Made by a program: the position numbers and the translations under genes
The notes under the pieces: model-generated
Seen by the model: only the letters and a program-made list of their open reading frames with translations
Databases searched by the model: none
Told to the model about the DNA's origin: nothing
NCBI RefSeq assembly: GCF_017876315.1
Contig: NZ_JAGINU010000001.1
Span: 3,410,001-3,474,000 of the forward strand
Length of the DNA stretch: 64,000 bases
Origin: Pseudonocardia parietis
Lineage (GTDB): Bacteria > Actinomycetota > Actinomycetes > Mycobacteriales > Pseudonocardiaceae
Direction of reading: 5' to 3'
In this document: piece after piece, positions 16,944-24,542 of the stretch
How positions within the stretch are numbered: position 1 is the first letter of the stretch
Layout of the letters: the number at the start of each line of letters is the position of its first letter

Positions 16944-17846
16944 TCATCTGTGATCGTCGCGCTGGGATCGATGGTAGGCGTCCTCGTACTCGTCGGGTGA
17001 GAGCCCGCCGAGCCCGGCCTGGATCCGGCGGGGGTTGTACCAGCCGTCGATGTAGCGCAGCAGGGCGTGCTCGGCCTCGGCACGAGTGGCGAAGGTGGTG
17101 CCCGGCCAGTACACGAGCTCGATCTTGAGCGTGGACCACAGGTTCTCAGCCAAAGCGTTGTCGTAACTGTCGCCTGTGGACCCTGTCGAGGGCGCGACAC
17201 CCGCGTCGACCAGGCGCTGGGTGAATCGCAGCGCCGTGTACTGGGCGCCCTTGTCGCTGTGGAAGATCAACTCTCCGGAGCGCACCTGACGCGAGCGCAG
17301 CGCATGATCCAGGGCGGTGAGCACCAACGCAGTGGTCGCCCGCTCACCGGTGGCCCAACCGACGACCCGGTTGGCGAACGCATCCCGCACGCTGGCCAGC
17401 CACAGCACACCCTCCCCGGTGACCAGCCGCGTCAGATCCGCCACCCAAAGCCGGTTCGGCGCGTCGGCCCGGAAGTTGCGTTCGACCCGATCCGGGGCGG
17501 CGGTGTGGTTCGGATCCTGCCGGGTCGAGCCGTGCTTCCAACCCCGACGCAGATGCGCGCCCTGCAGGCCGTGGGCGCGCATGATCCGCTCGATGCGCTT
17601 GCGCCCGACCCGCACGCCCTGGCGGCGCAGCTCCAGCCACACCCGCGGCGAGCCATAGGTCGCGGCGTACTCGTTCACGCTGCGCACTTTGACGATCTGC
17701 TCGAGCAGTGCGGCATCGTCGAGCTCACGGCGCGAGGGATACTCGCGGCGGGTCCGCCAGTCGTAGTAGGTCGAGGCGGGGATGCCCAGGACCCGCAGTA
17801 CGAGACCGGCCGGGAAGCCATGGGCGTCGATGAAGCTCATGACCAC
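16944..17846 (-). CDS. IS3-family transposase OrfB (copy 2)
   Basis: A 300-residue DDE integrase with the same triad blocks as copy 1 (RLWVADLTRLV, FHSDKGAQYTAL, ALAENLWSTLKIELVYW). The amino-acid differences from copy 1 cluster in the N-terminal third (ASTYYDWRTRREYPSRR, VNEYAATYG) with a few further on. All catalytic residues are kept, so both copies look active. Confidence 0.9.
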   Translation of the reverse strand: MVMSFIDAHGFPAGLVLRVLGIPASTYYDWRTRREYPSRRELDDAALLEQIVKVRSVNEYAATYGSPRVWLELRRQGVRVGRKRIERIMRAHGLQGAHLRRGWKHGSTRQDPNHTAAPDRVERNFRADAPNRLWVADLTRLVTGEGVLWLASVRDAFANRVVGWATGERATTALVLTALDHALRSRQVRSGELIFHSDKGAQYTALRFTQRLVDAGVAPSTGSTGDSYDNALAENLWSTLKIELVYWPGTTFATRAEAEHALLRYIDGWYNPRRIQAGLGGLSPDEYEDAYHRSQRDDHR

Positions 17847-18148
17847 CTCCGGGTCGGGCCGATCTCGCTGGCGAAATACGCACTCGCCGCGCGCAGGACC
17901 TCGTTGACCCGCCGCAGCTCGGCGTTCTCGGCGGCCAACCTGCGGTTCTCCTCGACCATGTCAGTGCTTGGGCGGTCATGCCGTTCGCCGGCGTCGGCCT
18001 CGGCCTGGCGGACCCAGTTCCGCAGGGCCTCGGGGTGCACGTTGAGTTGCTCGGCCAGCCGCTTGAACGACGGCCGCGGCTCGGACTGTCGATACAGCCG
18101 GACCGCCCGTTCCCGCAGCTCATCGGGGTACTTCCTCGGTGCTGCCAA
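17837..18148 (-). CDS. IS3-family transposase OrfA (copy 2)
   Basis: A 103-residue HTH/leucine-zipper protein identical to OrfA of copy 1 in amino-acid sequence; I see only a few silent base changes. The TTG start after GGAAGGAAGG is conserved. OrfB overlaps its end in the -1 frame. Confidence 0.82.
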   Translation of the reverse strand: MAAPRKYPDELRERAVRLYRQSEPRPSFKRLAEQLNVHPEALRNWVRQAEADAGERHDRPSTDMVEENRRLAAENAELRRVNEVLRAASAYFASEIGPTRRWS

Positions 18149-18219
18149 CAGAGCCTTCCTTCCCAGTCCCTCACGATGGGACCAGTCTTCGAAGACTCCG
18201 GCGAAGCGGGGGAAGCTCA

Positions 18220-19124
18220 TCGTCGGGCGTGCCGTTCGGGTAGACATAGAATGTCCGGCACACACCGATGCCCTGGCCGAAGCGTGGGGAACGGCCGCGG
18301 GCCGCGGCGCCCTCCTGGTAGATCTCCATCAGCTGGCGCAACATCTCGTGCGAGCCCATCAGGATCGTCGGGGTGACGTCCTCCTCCCCGCACCAGCGCA
18401 GGGTGCCGGGGCTGGCACCGAAGGCCTGGAACAGCTGCGGGTGCGGGGTGGTGTGGGGCCGGGGAACCACCGAGACACCCTTGATCGTGCCGTTCTCGTC
18501 GACCTCGCCCGGAGTGCCGTAGCGGCCGGTGATCGACTCGGCCGGGGGCCAGTTCGGGATGCCTTCGCGGGGGTACGGCACCTGATAGGTCGGCCCGTCG
18601 TAGGTGAGCAGATCCTCCGCCCAGGCCTTCTTCATGATCGCGAAGTTCTCGGTGAACAGTAATCGGTTACGGGTGTCCGCCTCGCTCGCGTCGGACGCTG
18701 TGGAGGTCACTCCGAAGCGTTGGCACAGGATGTTCTGCCAGCGAGCCTGGTAGCCACGGGCCATGCCGACGAACAGCCGTCCGTCGAGCATGTGGTCGGC
18801 GACCGCGATCTCCTCGGCGAGCCGGATCGGGTCGTGCGCGGGCAGCACCAGCCCGAGCTGGCCGTGCCGGAGCCGGGTCGTGTAGCGGGAGAGGTAGACG
18901 TTGAGCAACAGCGGGGCCGGCGAGATCTCCATCCCCTCGGAGTGCATGTGGTGCTCGGTGTGGCAGATACCCCAGTACCCCAGATCGTCGGCGGCCTGGC
19001 ACAGGTCGACCAATCCGGCCAGCATCCGGTGGTAGGCCCCGCTGTCCCTCCCGATTGGGCGCCGAGCGAGCATCTCGTCCTCGGCTCCGAGCGCGGGGTA
19101 GACCTGCAGAATCACCTCGGTCAT
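18220..19124 (-). pseudogene. LLM-class flavin oxidoreductase, N-terminal part
   Basis: The N-terminal 301 codons of a luciferase-like flavin enzyme: EVILQVYPALGAEDEM, GYWGICHTEHHMHSEG, RLRHGQLGLVLPAHDPIRLAEE and GRLFVGMARGYQARWQ. The ATG overlaps the TGA of the FAH-family gene (ATGA). The rest of the gene lies beyond IS3 copy 2. With FAH and MBL neighbours it probably oxygenated a ring or ketone whose product was then hydrolysed (inference). Confidence 0.87.
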
Positions 19125-20014
19125 CGTCTGCCTCCTCCGGTCAGATCGATCGCCTTGCGGCTCGCCGTGCGCTTCGCGCCGACGGTGTTGCGCAGCACCC
19201 CGATGCCCTCGACCTCCAGCTCGACGACGTCGCCGGGCTTGATCCAGCGGTCGAGTTCCAGCCCGCAACCGCGCCCGACGGTGCCGCCGCCCAGAACGTC
19301 GCCCGGGTGCAAGGGCTGGTCCTCGGAGAGCAGCGAGATCACCTCGGGAAATCCGAAGTTCATCGCCCCCAGATCCCCGTGCGACCAGGTCTCGCCGTTC
19401 ACTCGCGCGGCCACCCGCGCCGTGGTGATGTCCATCGATTCAGCTGTGGTCAGGCACGGGCCGAGTGAGGTGGCGAAATCCTTGCCGAACGCGGGACCGA
19501 TCCCGACGGCCATTTCGCGGAACTGGATGTCGCGCGCGCTCCAGTCATTGAAGATCGTATAGCCTGCGATGCAGGATTGCGCCTCCTCGGGGCCGACTCG
19601 GAACGCAGGTCGGCCGATCACAGCGGCCACCTCGAGTTCGAAGTCCAGCTTGTCCGTGTAGTGCGGCCAGGGCACCTCGTCGTCGGGCCCGATGACAGTG
19701 TCGGGGTTGCCCTTCCAATGAACGGGGATGTCGTACCACTCCGAGGGGACTGTGCCGAAGCTGTTCTTGACGTGCTCCTCGACCAGCATGAAATCCCGCA
19801 TCGAGTTGGGTCGAGGCAGCGGAGCTCGGAGCCGCACACGATCCGCCGGCTCGCTCCGCCCGACTTTCCGTGCTGCCGCCTCGGCGAGCGAAGTCCCCTC
19901 GTCCCCGAGACGAAGAAACTCGATCATGGTGGCCGGGCCTCGGATCGCGACCACGTCATCCCCGCGGTGCACGCCGATCCGCGGGACTCCCTCGTCAGCA
20001 CTGACATAGGTCAC
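19121..20014 (-). pseudogene. Fumarylacetoacetate-hydrolase-family protein, main part, separated from its start by tandem IS630 copies
   Basis: A 297-codon body with the FAH metal ligands in KLDFELEVAAVIG (two Glu) and NDWSARDIQ (Asp), plus LEVEGIGVLRN near the end. The family hydrolyses C-C bonds of acylpyruvates or hydrates/decarboxylates related acids. The true start lies 3.3 kb away at 23373, where GTG-CGG-CTA is preceded by GAGGAGG; the insertion falls within the third codon at CTAG, giving a restored MRLVTYVSADEGVPRIGV and 300 residues. A GTG is accidentally available at the junction (20014), so a nearly full protein could still be made if transcribed from the IS. Confidence 0.85.
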
Positions 20015-20044
20015 TAGTGGCCGAGTTCGTTAGTTCGTCGGGGG

Positions 20045-21235
20045 TCATGCGGCGGTAGTGAGGGTGCTGGGCTGCTCTGGCGGGCCGATCCGGTCGAGTA
20101 GGGCGCGGAGATCGCGGCGGGTGAAGGTCCAGTCGAAGGGTGTCGCGGCGCGGTTGTAGCGGTCTTGGAAGGCCAGGATGCGCTCGGCGAGGGCGTCGAG
20201 GTCGGCGAAGTCGACCGGGCTGATAGCTTTGCGTTGCAGGATCGAGAAGTAGATTTCGACCTGGTTGAGCCAGGAGGCGTGGATCGGTAGGTGGACCAGT
20301 GTCGCGCTCGGCCAGGTTGTGTTCATGCGGTCGATCGAGGCCTGTCCGGCGTGGCTGGAGCCGTTGTCCACGACCCAGAACACCCGCCGTGCCGAGGCGT
20401 AGGGCTCGCAGCTCATGACGTGTGTGACCAGGTCGGTGAACGGTTCGATCCCGGTCTTCGGGGCGATGGTGCCCATGACTCGGGCGTGGTGGATGTCGTA
20501 GGCGGCGAAGTAGGCCAGGGTCCCGCCGCGGCGGTATTCGAACTCGACCTGGCGGGTCCGGCCCGGCCCGGCGGGCCGGCCGGGGTGGCGGCGACGCAGG
20601 GCTTGGAGCTGGGACTTCTCATCGGCGCTGATCACGTAGTCGTCCGGGCCCAGCGGTGCACCGTTCCAGGTGCGGGCGTAGAGGTCCAGGACCCGGGCGG
20701 CCTTGGTCTCGAAGTTCGGGTCGCGGGGGAAGATCCAGGAGCGGTGCTGCCAGGGTTTGATCACCGCACGGGTCAGCGCCCGACGCACTGTGGACGCCGA
20801 GATCGTCTCGGCGATACCGCGGGTGACCGCTTCGGTGGCCAGTTCGGTGCTGCTCCAGCGCGAGAGCGGTATCCCGGTCTCCGCGGGCAGGGTGCAGGCC
20901 AGCGCGGTGATCGCCGCGCTCTGCACGGCGGTGAACCGGCGCGGTCGCCCGGTGCGGGGCCGATCGGCGAGACCGTCGAGGCGCTCGGTGGCGAACTGTC
21001 GTCGCCACCTGCGCGCGGTGTCGACACACACTCTGAGTTCGACGGCGATCGCGGCGTTGGTCGCACCGGCCGCGGCAGCGAGCACGATCCGGGCCCGCAG
21101 CCGGTCGCGGTGCTCGGTGCGCCCGCTGCGCGCCCGCGCGGTCAACACCGCCTCCTCCGCCGCGGTGAGCACGATGATGAACGGGCTGGTGACCGGCACA
21201 CCCGGGTTGTCGACCCCGACCACGATTTCGGCCAC
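20045..21235 (-). CDS. IS630-family transposase (copy A)
   Basis: A 396-residue transposase: an N-terminal HTH (AIAVELRVCVDTARRWRRQF), a second HTH region with TVRRALTRAVIKPW, and the DDE triad in YVISADEKSQLQAL, VFWVVDNGSSH and HASWLNQVEIYFSILQRK. It starts 87 bases from the divergent accessory gene and its stop lies near the left terminal repeat. Confidence 0.92.
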   Translation of the reverse strand: MAEIVVGVDNPGVPVTSPFIIVLTAAEEAVLTARARSGRTEHRDRLRARIVLAAAAGATNAAIAVELRVCVDTARRWRRQFATERLDGLADRPRTGRPRRFTAVQSAAITALACTLPAETGIPLSRWSSTELATEAVTRGIAETISASTVRRALTRAVIKPWQHRSWIFPRDPNFETKAARVLDLYARTWNGAPLGPDDYVISADEKSQLQALRRRHPGRPAGPGRTRQVEFEYRRGGTLAYFAAYDIHHARVMGTIAPKTGIEPFTDLVTHVMSCEPYASARRVFWVVDNGSSHAGQASIDRMNTTWPSATLVHLPIHASWLNQVEIYFSILQRKAISPVDFADLDALAERILAFQDRYNRAATPFDWTFTRRDLRALLDRIGPPEQPSTLTTAA

Positions 21236-21322
21236 CGCGACACGCCGTGATCACCCGTAACAGCGGCCGACGGTCGATCGCGAGGGCCGGGCAACGCCGA
21301 CCAGGGCTGTCACGATGGGCAA

Positions 21323-21676
21323 GTGGCGCCCCGTTTCCCCGAGTCGACCAAGACCTCCGTGCGGCAACGGTTACGCGCTCGGGCCCGTGAGCGTTGGCCC
21401 CAGATCACCGAACTGCACATGCGTCACCACGGCGTGTTCACCTACATCGGGGCCAGCACCGAGACCGAGATCCTGCCGCTGTGTCGGCTGCGCTACGTCG
21501 GATCGGCCCATGACTGGCAGGTCGCGATCTACCGGGCCAGCCACGACGACTACGCCGAGTCGATTTTCCCCGACGGGCTCCCGTTCGGGACCTGCCAGGA
21601 CGCACTCGACCTCGCCTGCGGCCTCTACCTCAACGACCCCACCGCCTGGCACGACCTCAGACCCCCGACGAACTAA
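21323..21676 (+). CDS. Accessory ORF of the IS630-family element (copy A)
   Basis: A 117-residue protein, MAPRFPESTKTSVRQRLRAR, with HMRHHGVFTYIGASTETEIL, LCRLRYVGSAHDWQVAIYRA and LACGLYLNDPTAWHDL. GTG start; the stop codon falls inside the right terminal repeat. Most IS630 elements carry only a transposase. I do not recognise the family. Being divergent from the transposase across an 87-bp gap, it could be a regulator of transposition or a cargo protein. It is identical in both tandem copies. Confidence 0.65.
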   Translation: MAPRFPESTKTSVRQRLRARARERWPQITELHMRHHGVFTYIGASTETEILPLCRLRYVGSAHDWQVAIYRASHDDYAESIFPDGLPFGTCQDALDLACGLYLNDPTAWHDLRPPTN

Positions 21677-21719
21677 CGACCGGAACCACTAGTGGCCGAG
21701 TTCGTTAGTTCGTCGGGGG

Positions 21720-22910
21720 TCATGCGGCGGTAGTGAGGGTGCTGGGCTGCTCTGGCGGGCCGATCCGGTCGAGTAGGGCGCGGAGATCGCGGCGGGTGAA
21801 GGTCCAGTCGAAGGGTGTCGCGGCGCGGTTGTAGCGGTCTTGGAAGGCCAGGATGCGCTCGGCGAGGGCGTCGAGGTCGGCGAAGTCGACCGGGCTGATA
21901 GCTTTGCGTTGCAGGATCGAGAAGTAGATTTCGACCTGGTTGAGCCAGGAGGCGTGGATCGGTAGGTGGACCAGTGTCGCGCTCGGCCAGGTTGTGTTCA
22001 TGCGGTCGATCGAGGCCTGTCCGGCGTGGCTGGAGCCGTTGTCCACGACCCAGAACACCCGCCGTGCCGAGGCGTAGGGCTCGCAGCTCATGACGTGTGT
22101 GACCAGGTCGGTGAACGGTTCGATCCCGGTCTTCGGGGCGATGGTGCCCATGACTCGGGCGTGGTGGATGTCGTAGGCGGCGAAGTAGGCCAGGGTCCCG
22201 CCGCGGCGGTATTCGAACTCGACCTGGCGGGTCCGGCCCGGCCCGGCGGGCCGGCCGGGGTGGCGGCGACGCAGGGCTTGGAGCTGGGACTTCTCATCGG
22301 CGCTGATCACGTAGTCGTCCGGGCCCAGCGGTGCACCGTTCCAGGTGCGGGCGTAGAGGTCCAGGACCCGGGCGGCCTTGGTCTCGAAGTTCGGGTCGCG
22401 GGGGAAGATCCAGGAGCGGTGCTGCCAGGGTTTGATCACCGCACGGGTCAGCGCCCGACGCACTGTGGACGCCGAGATCGTCTCGGCGATACCGCGGGTG
22501 ACCGCTTCGGTGGCCAGTTCGGTGCTGCTCCAGCGCGAGAGCGGTATCCCGGTCTCCGCGGGCAGGGTGCAGGCCAGCGCGGTGATCGCCGCGCTCTGCA
22601 CGGCGGTGAACCGGCGCGGTCGCCCGGTGCGGGGCCGATCGGCGAGACCGTCGAGGCGCTCGGTGGCGAACTGTCGTCGCCACCTGCGCGCGGTGTCGAC
22701 ACACACTCTGAGTTCGACGGCGATCGCGGCGTTGGTCGCACCGGCCGCGGCAGCGAGCACGATCCGGGCCCGCAGCCGGTCGCGGTGCTCGGTGCGCCCG
22801 CTGCGCGCCCGCGCGGTCAACACCGCCTCCTCCGCCGCGGTGAGCACGATGATGAACGGGCTGGTGACCGGCACACCCGGGTTGTCGACCCCGACCACGA
22901 TTTCGGCCAC
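21720..22910 (-). CDS. IS630-family transposase (copy B)
   Basis: Identical over all 396 residues to the transposase of copy A, with the same DDE blocks (YVISADEKSQ, VFWVVDNGSSH, LNQVEIYFSI). No inactivating change is visible. Confidence 0.92.
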   Translation of the reverse strand: MAEIVVGVDNPGVPVTSPFIIVLTAAEEAVLTARARSGRTEHRDRLRARIVLAAAAGATNAAIAVELRVCVDTARRWRRQFATERLDGLADRPRTGRPRRFTAVQSAAITALACTLPAETGIPLSRWSSTELATEAVTRGIAETISASTVRRALTRAVIKPWQHRSWIFPRDPNFETKAARVLDLYARTWNGAPLGPDDYVISADEKSQLQALRRRHPGRPAGPGRTRQVEFEYRRGGTLAYFAAYDIHHARVMGTIAPKTGIEPFTDLVTHVMSCEPYASARRVFWVVDNGSSHAGQASIDRMNTTWPSATLVHLPIHASWLNQVEIYFSILQRKAISPVDFADLDALAERILAFQDRYNRAATPFDWTFTRRDLRALLDRIGPPEQPSTLTTAA

Positions 22911-22997
22911 CGCGACACGCCGTGATCACCCGTAACAGCGGCCGACGGTCGATCGCGAGGGCCGGGCAACGCCGACCAGGGCTGTCACGATGGGCAA

Positions 22998-23351
22998 GTG
23001 GCGCCCCGTTTCCCCGAGTCGACCAAGACCTCCGTGCGGCAACGGTTACGCGCTCGGGCCCGTGAGCGTTGGCCCCAGATCACCGAACTGCACATGCGTC
23101 ACCACGGCGTGTTCACCTACATCGGGGCCAGCACCGAGACCGAGATCCTGCCGCTGTGTCGGCTGCGCTACGTCGGATCGGCCCATGACTGGCAGGTCGC
23201 GATCTACCGGGCCAGCCACGACGACTACGCCGAGTCGATTTTCCCCGACGGGCTCCCGTTCGGGACCTGCCAGGACGCACTCGACCTCGCCTGCGGCCTC
23301 TACCTCAACGACCCCACCGCCTGGCACGACCTCAGACCCCCGACGAACTAA
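22998..23351 (+). CDS. Accessory ORF of the IS630-family element (copy B)
   Basis: Identical to the 117-residue ORF of copy A and likewise divergent from the transposase. Its stop lies within the right terminal repeat. Confidence 0.65.
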   Translation: MAPRFPESTKTSVRQRLRARARERWPQITELHMRHHGVFTYIGASTETEILPLCRLRYVGSAHDWQVAIYRASHDDYAESIFPDGLPFGTCQDALDLACGLYLNDPTAWHDLRPPTN

Positions 23352-23364
23352 CGACCGGAACCAC

Positions 23365-23373
23365 TAGCCGCAC
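23365..23373 (-). pseudogene. Original start codons of the FAH-family gene
   Basis: GTG-CGG-CTA on the minus strand, preceded at 8 bases by GAGGAGG (23382-23388 on the plus strand as CCTCCTC). Joined at CTAG to the body at 20014 it gives MRLVTYVSADEG, the expected FAH N-terminus. This shows that the start and promoter have been separated from the gene by the tandem IS630 pair. Confidence 0.8.
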
Positions 23374-23724
23374 AGCTTCGACCTCCTCGCACACCTCCGA
23401 CGGTATGCGTAGGTGGCTCGACCACGGAAACACCGGTTGATGGTCGATTAACCATCACGAATGGTGAATGTCCAGCGCGTCGGGACGAACACCTCCACCG
23501 TGTTCGCGCCGGGTGCGGGCTGGGCCGACGGGATCCTCGCCCCGGTCGGATGCTCGTGGGTGCTGTCGTGGTCGGCCTGCTGACAGACCTGGACGGGCGC
23601 GGGCGGCTGGTGCTCGCCGGCGTGACGGTGGTCTCGCCGGCGATGCTGCTCTGCGGGCTCGCGCCCGGTGCTCGGCTGTTCGTCGCCGGGTGCTCTCGTC
23701 GAGCTCGGCGGCGCGGACCCTGTG
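23374..23724. other. Former promoter region of the FAH operon
   Basis: 351 bases without a supportable gene. It holds the GAGGAGG ribosome site of the FAH gene and a perfect inverted repeat (listed separately). The far side abuts the stop of the 252-residue membrane protein gene, which runs in the same direction. Confidence 0.6.
23439..23456. promoter_or_regulatory. Perfect inverted repeat, probable operator of the FAH operon
   Basis: GATGGTCGATTAACCATC: six-base arms GATGGT/ACCATC around six bases, AT-rich against a GC-rich background, 66 bases upstream of the original FAH start. A half-site-like ATGGT follows at 23461-23465. The size fits a LysR- or GntR-type site; the LysR gene beyond the operon is a candidate binder. 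Confidence 0.5.
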
Positions 23725-24483
23725 CTATCTGCTCCTCCCACCCCCTGCGTCGCGCTCGGCCTCGTACTCGTCCCGGTGGTACCGGGCCGGGTGGACGATC
23801 CGGCCGGCATCGCTTCGATGAGGAACAGGGGAACCGCACCACCGACATTCGCCCGACTCGGCGTAGCTCAGTTGGTCGAGCAAGCGGGCATCCCGTTCGG
23901 ACTGTCCGGGATGCGCCTGGTGGGTGTTGCCGAACGCGGCTTGCGGCAATGACGGCGCATCGATCGCACTTGTGGCCCCCGGGGAGTGACGGGGCGTATA
24001 CGTCGGCGGAGGCTGAGCGGGTCCGTTGACGGCGGCGTGGATGGCTTCCTCGACATCGAGTGCGTGCCAGTCGCGCGGGTGCACCGCATGCCCGTTCTGG
24101 GCGCGGTGTGCTCCGGGATGGCCGCACCACATGCAACCTCCGATCGCGTCGACCGTAGCCCGGGACTCGATGTCCGCGCGGATCTCGGCGGCCCGAGCCT
24201 CTGCAGCCCGTGCGGCCGCGGCCGCTCGCTTCTCCTCCTGCGCGGCGCTGATCTTCCCGACCACTGTGAACACCACGGCGAGCGCGATCACGCCCACGAG
24301 CAGGCTCCCGAGCACCGGTGAGGTGTCGAATGCCGTGCCGATGAAGCCGACCATCATGACCAGACCGATCACGCCGAGACAGCCGAGGCACCCAGTGTTG
24401 CTCGCCGCATCGTTGGTCTGGGCATTCGTCTGGTTGACGTTGACGTTGACGTTGACGTTCACCGGTCCGTTGCGTTCGACCAT
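23725..24483 (-). CDS. Two-TM membrane protein with duplicated CxWCG zinc-ribbon-like motif
   Basis: A 252-residue protein of unknown function. Residues 7-16 are a VN dipeptide repeat encoded by GTTGAC repeats; two hydrophobic segments follow (CLGCLGVIGLVMMVGFIGTA and LGSLLVGVIALAVVFTVVG), then an Ala/Arg-rich helix (EEKRAAAAARAAEARAAEIR). The C-terminal half holds two copies of a motif, CMWCGHPGAHR-x5-HAVHP-x2-WH and CRWCGSPVPHR-x5-RIVHP-x2-YH, which could each bind a metal with Cys/His. GGAAGG lies 6 bases before the ATG. An IS630-type element sits about 57 bases upstream and has probably cut its promoter. Confidence 0.7.
   Translation of the reverse strand: MVERNGPVNVNVNVNVNQTNAQTNDAASNTGCLGCLGVIGLVMMVGFIGTAFDTSPVLGSLLVGVIALAVVFTVVGKISAAQEEKRAAAAARAAEARAAEIRADIESRATVDAIGGCMWCGHPGAHRAQNGHAVHPRDWHALDVEEAIHAAVNGPAQPPPTYTPRHSPGATSAIDAPSLPQAAFGNTHQAHPGQSERDARLLDQLSYAESGECRWCGSPVPHRSDAGRIVHPARYHRDEYEAERDAGGGRSR
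24433..24462. repeat. GTTGAC hexamer tandem repeat inside a coding region
   Basis: Four perfect copies of GTTGAC and a fifth ending GTTCAC. On the minus strand each unit encodes Val-Asn, giving the VNVNVNVN run at the N-terminus of the two-TM protein. Copy number could change by slippage without shifting the frame. Confidence 0.8.
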
Positions 24484-24542
24484 GTCCAGCCTTCCGTGGC
24501 GTCGGCGTGGAGCTGACACCCATTCAGCGGCCGGAGGCTCTA

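Larger units (their letters stand above)
16914..18219 (-). mobile_element. IS3-family insertion sequence, copy 2 (1306 bp, inverted)
   Basis: It has the same length, the same two ends and the same two ORFs as copy 1, in the opposite orientation. The 3-bp duplication TCG flanks it (16911-16913 and 18220-18222), different from the CGT of copy 1, so the two arrived by separate transpositions. It cuts the flavin oxidoreductase gene. Confidence 0.92.
20017..21689 (-). mobile_element. IS630-family insertion sequence, copy A of a perfect tandem pair
   Basis: The element ends are GTGGCCGAG-TTCGTTAGTTCG on the left and, complemented, GTGGTTCCGGTCGTTAGTTCG on the right; 20 inner bases of the terminal repeats are identical. 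It lies between TA dinucleotides within CTAG, the target of IS630-type elements. It carries a transposase and a divergent accessory ORF. A second identical copy follows with only the shared CTAG between them, a repeat unit of 1675 bp. Confidence 0.9.
21692..23364 (-). mobile_element. IS630-family insertion sequence, copy B of the tandem pair
   Basis: An exact repeat of copy A, offset by 1675 bp, with identical transposase and accessory ORF translations. The right boundary is CTAG followed by the original first codons of the FAH gene. The perfect identity implies a very recent tandem event, such as insertion of a second copy at the end CTAG, or rolling/looped replication. Confidence 0.9.

Noticed and set aside
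23858..23930. tRNA-like D-arm (GTAGCTCAGTTGGTCGAGCA) on the plus strand
   Set aside because: No acceptor or TpsiC arm follows and the anticodon stem cannot form; the stretch codes for the two-TM protein on the minus strand.
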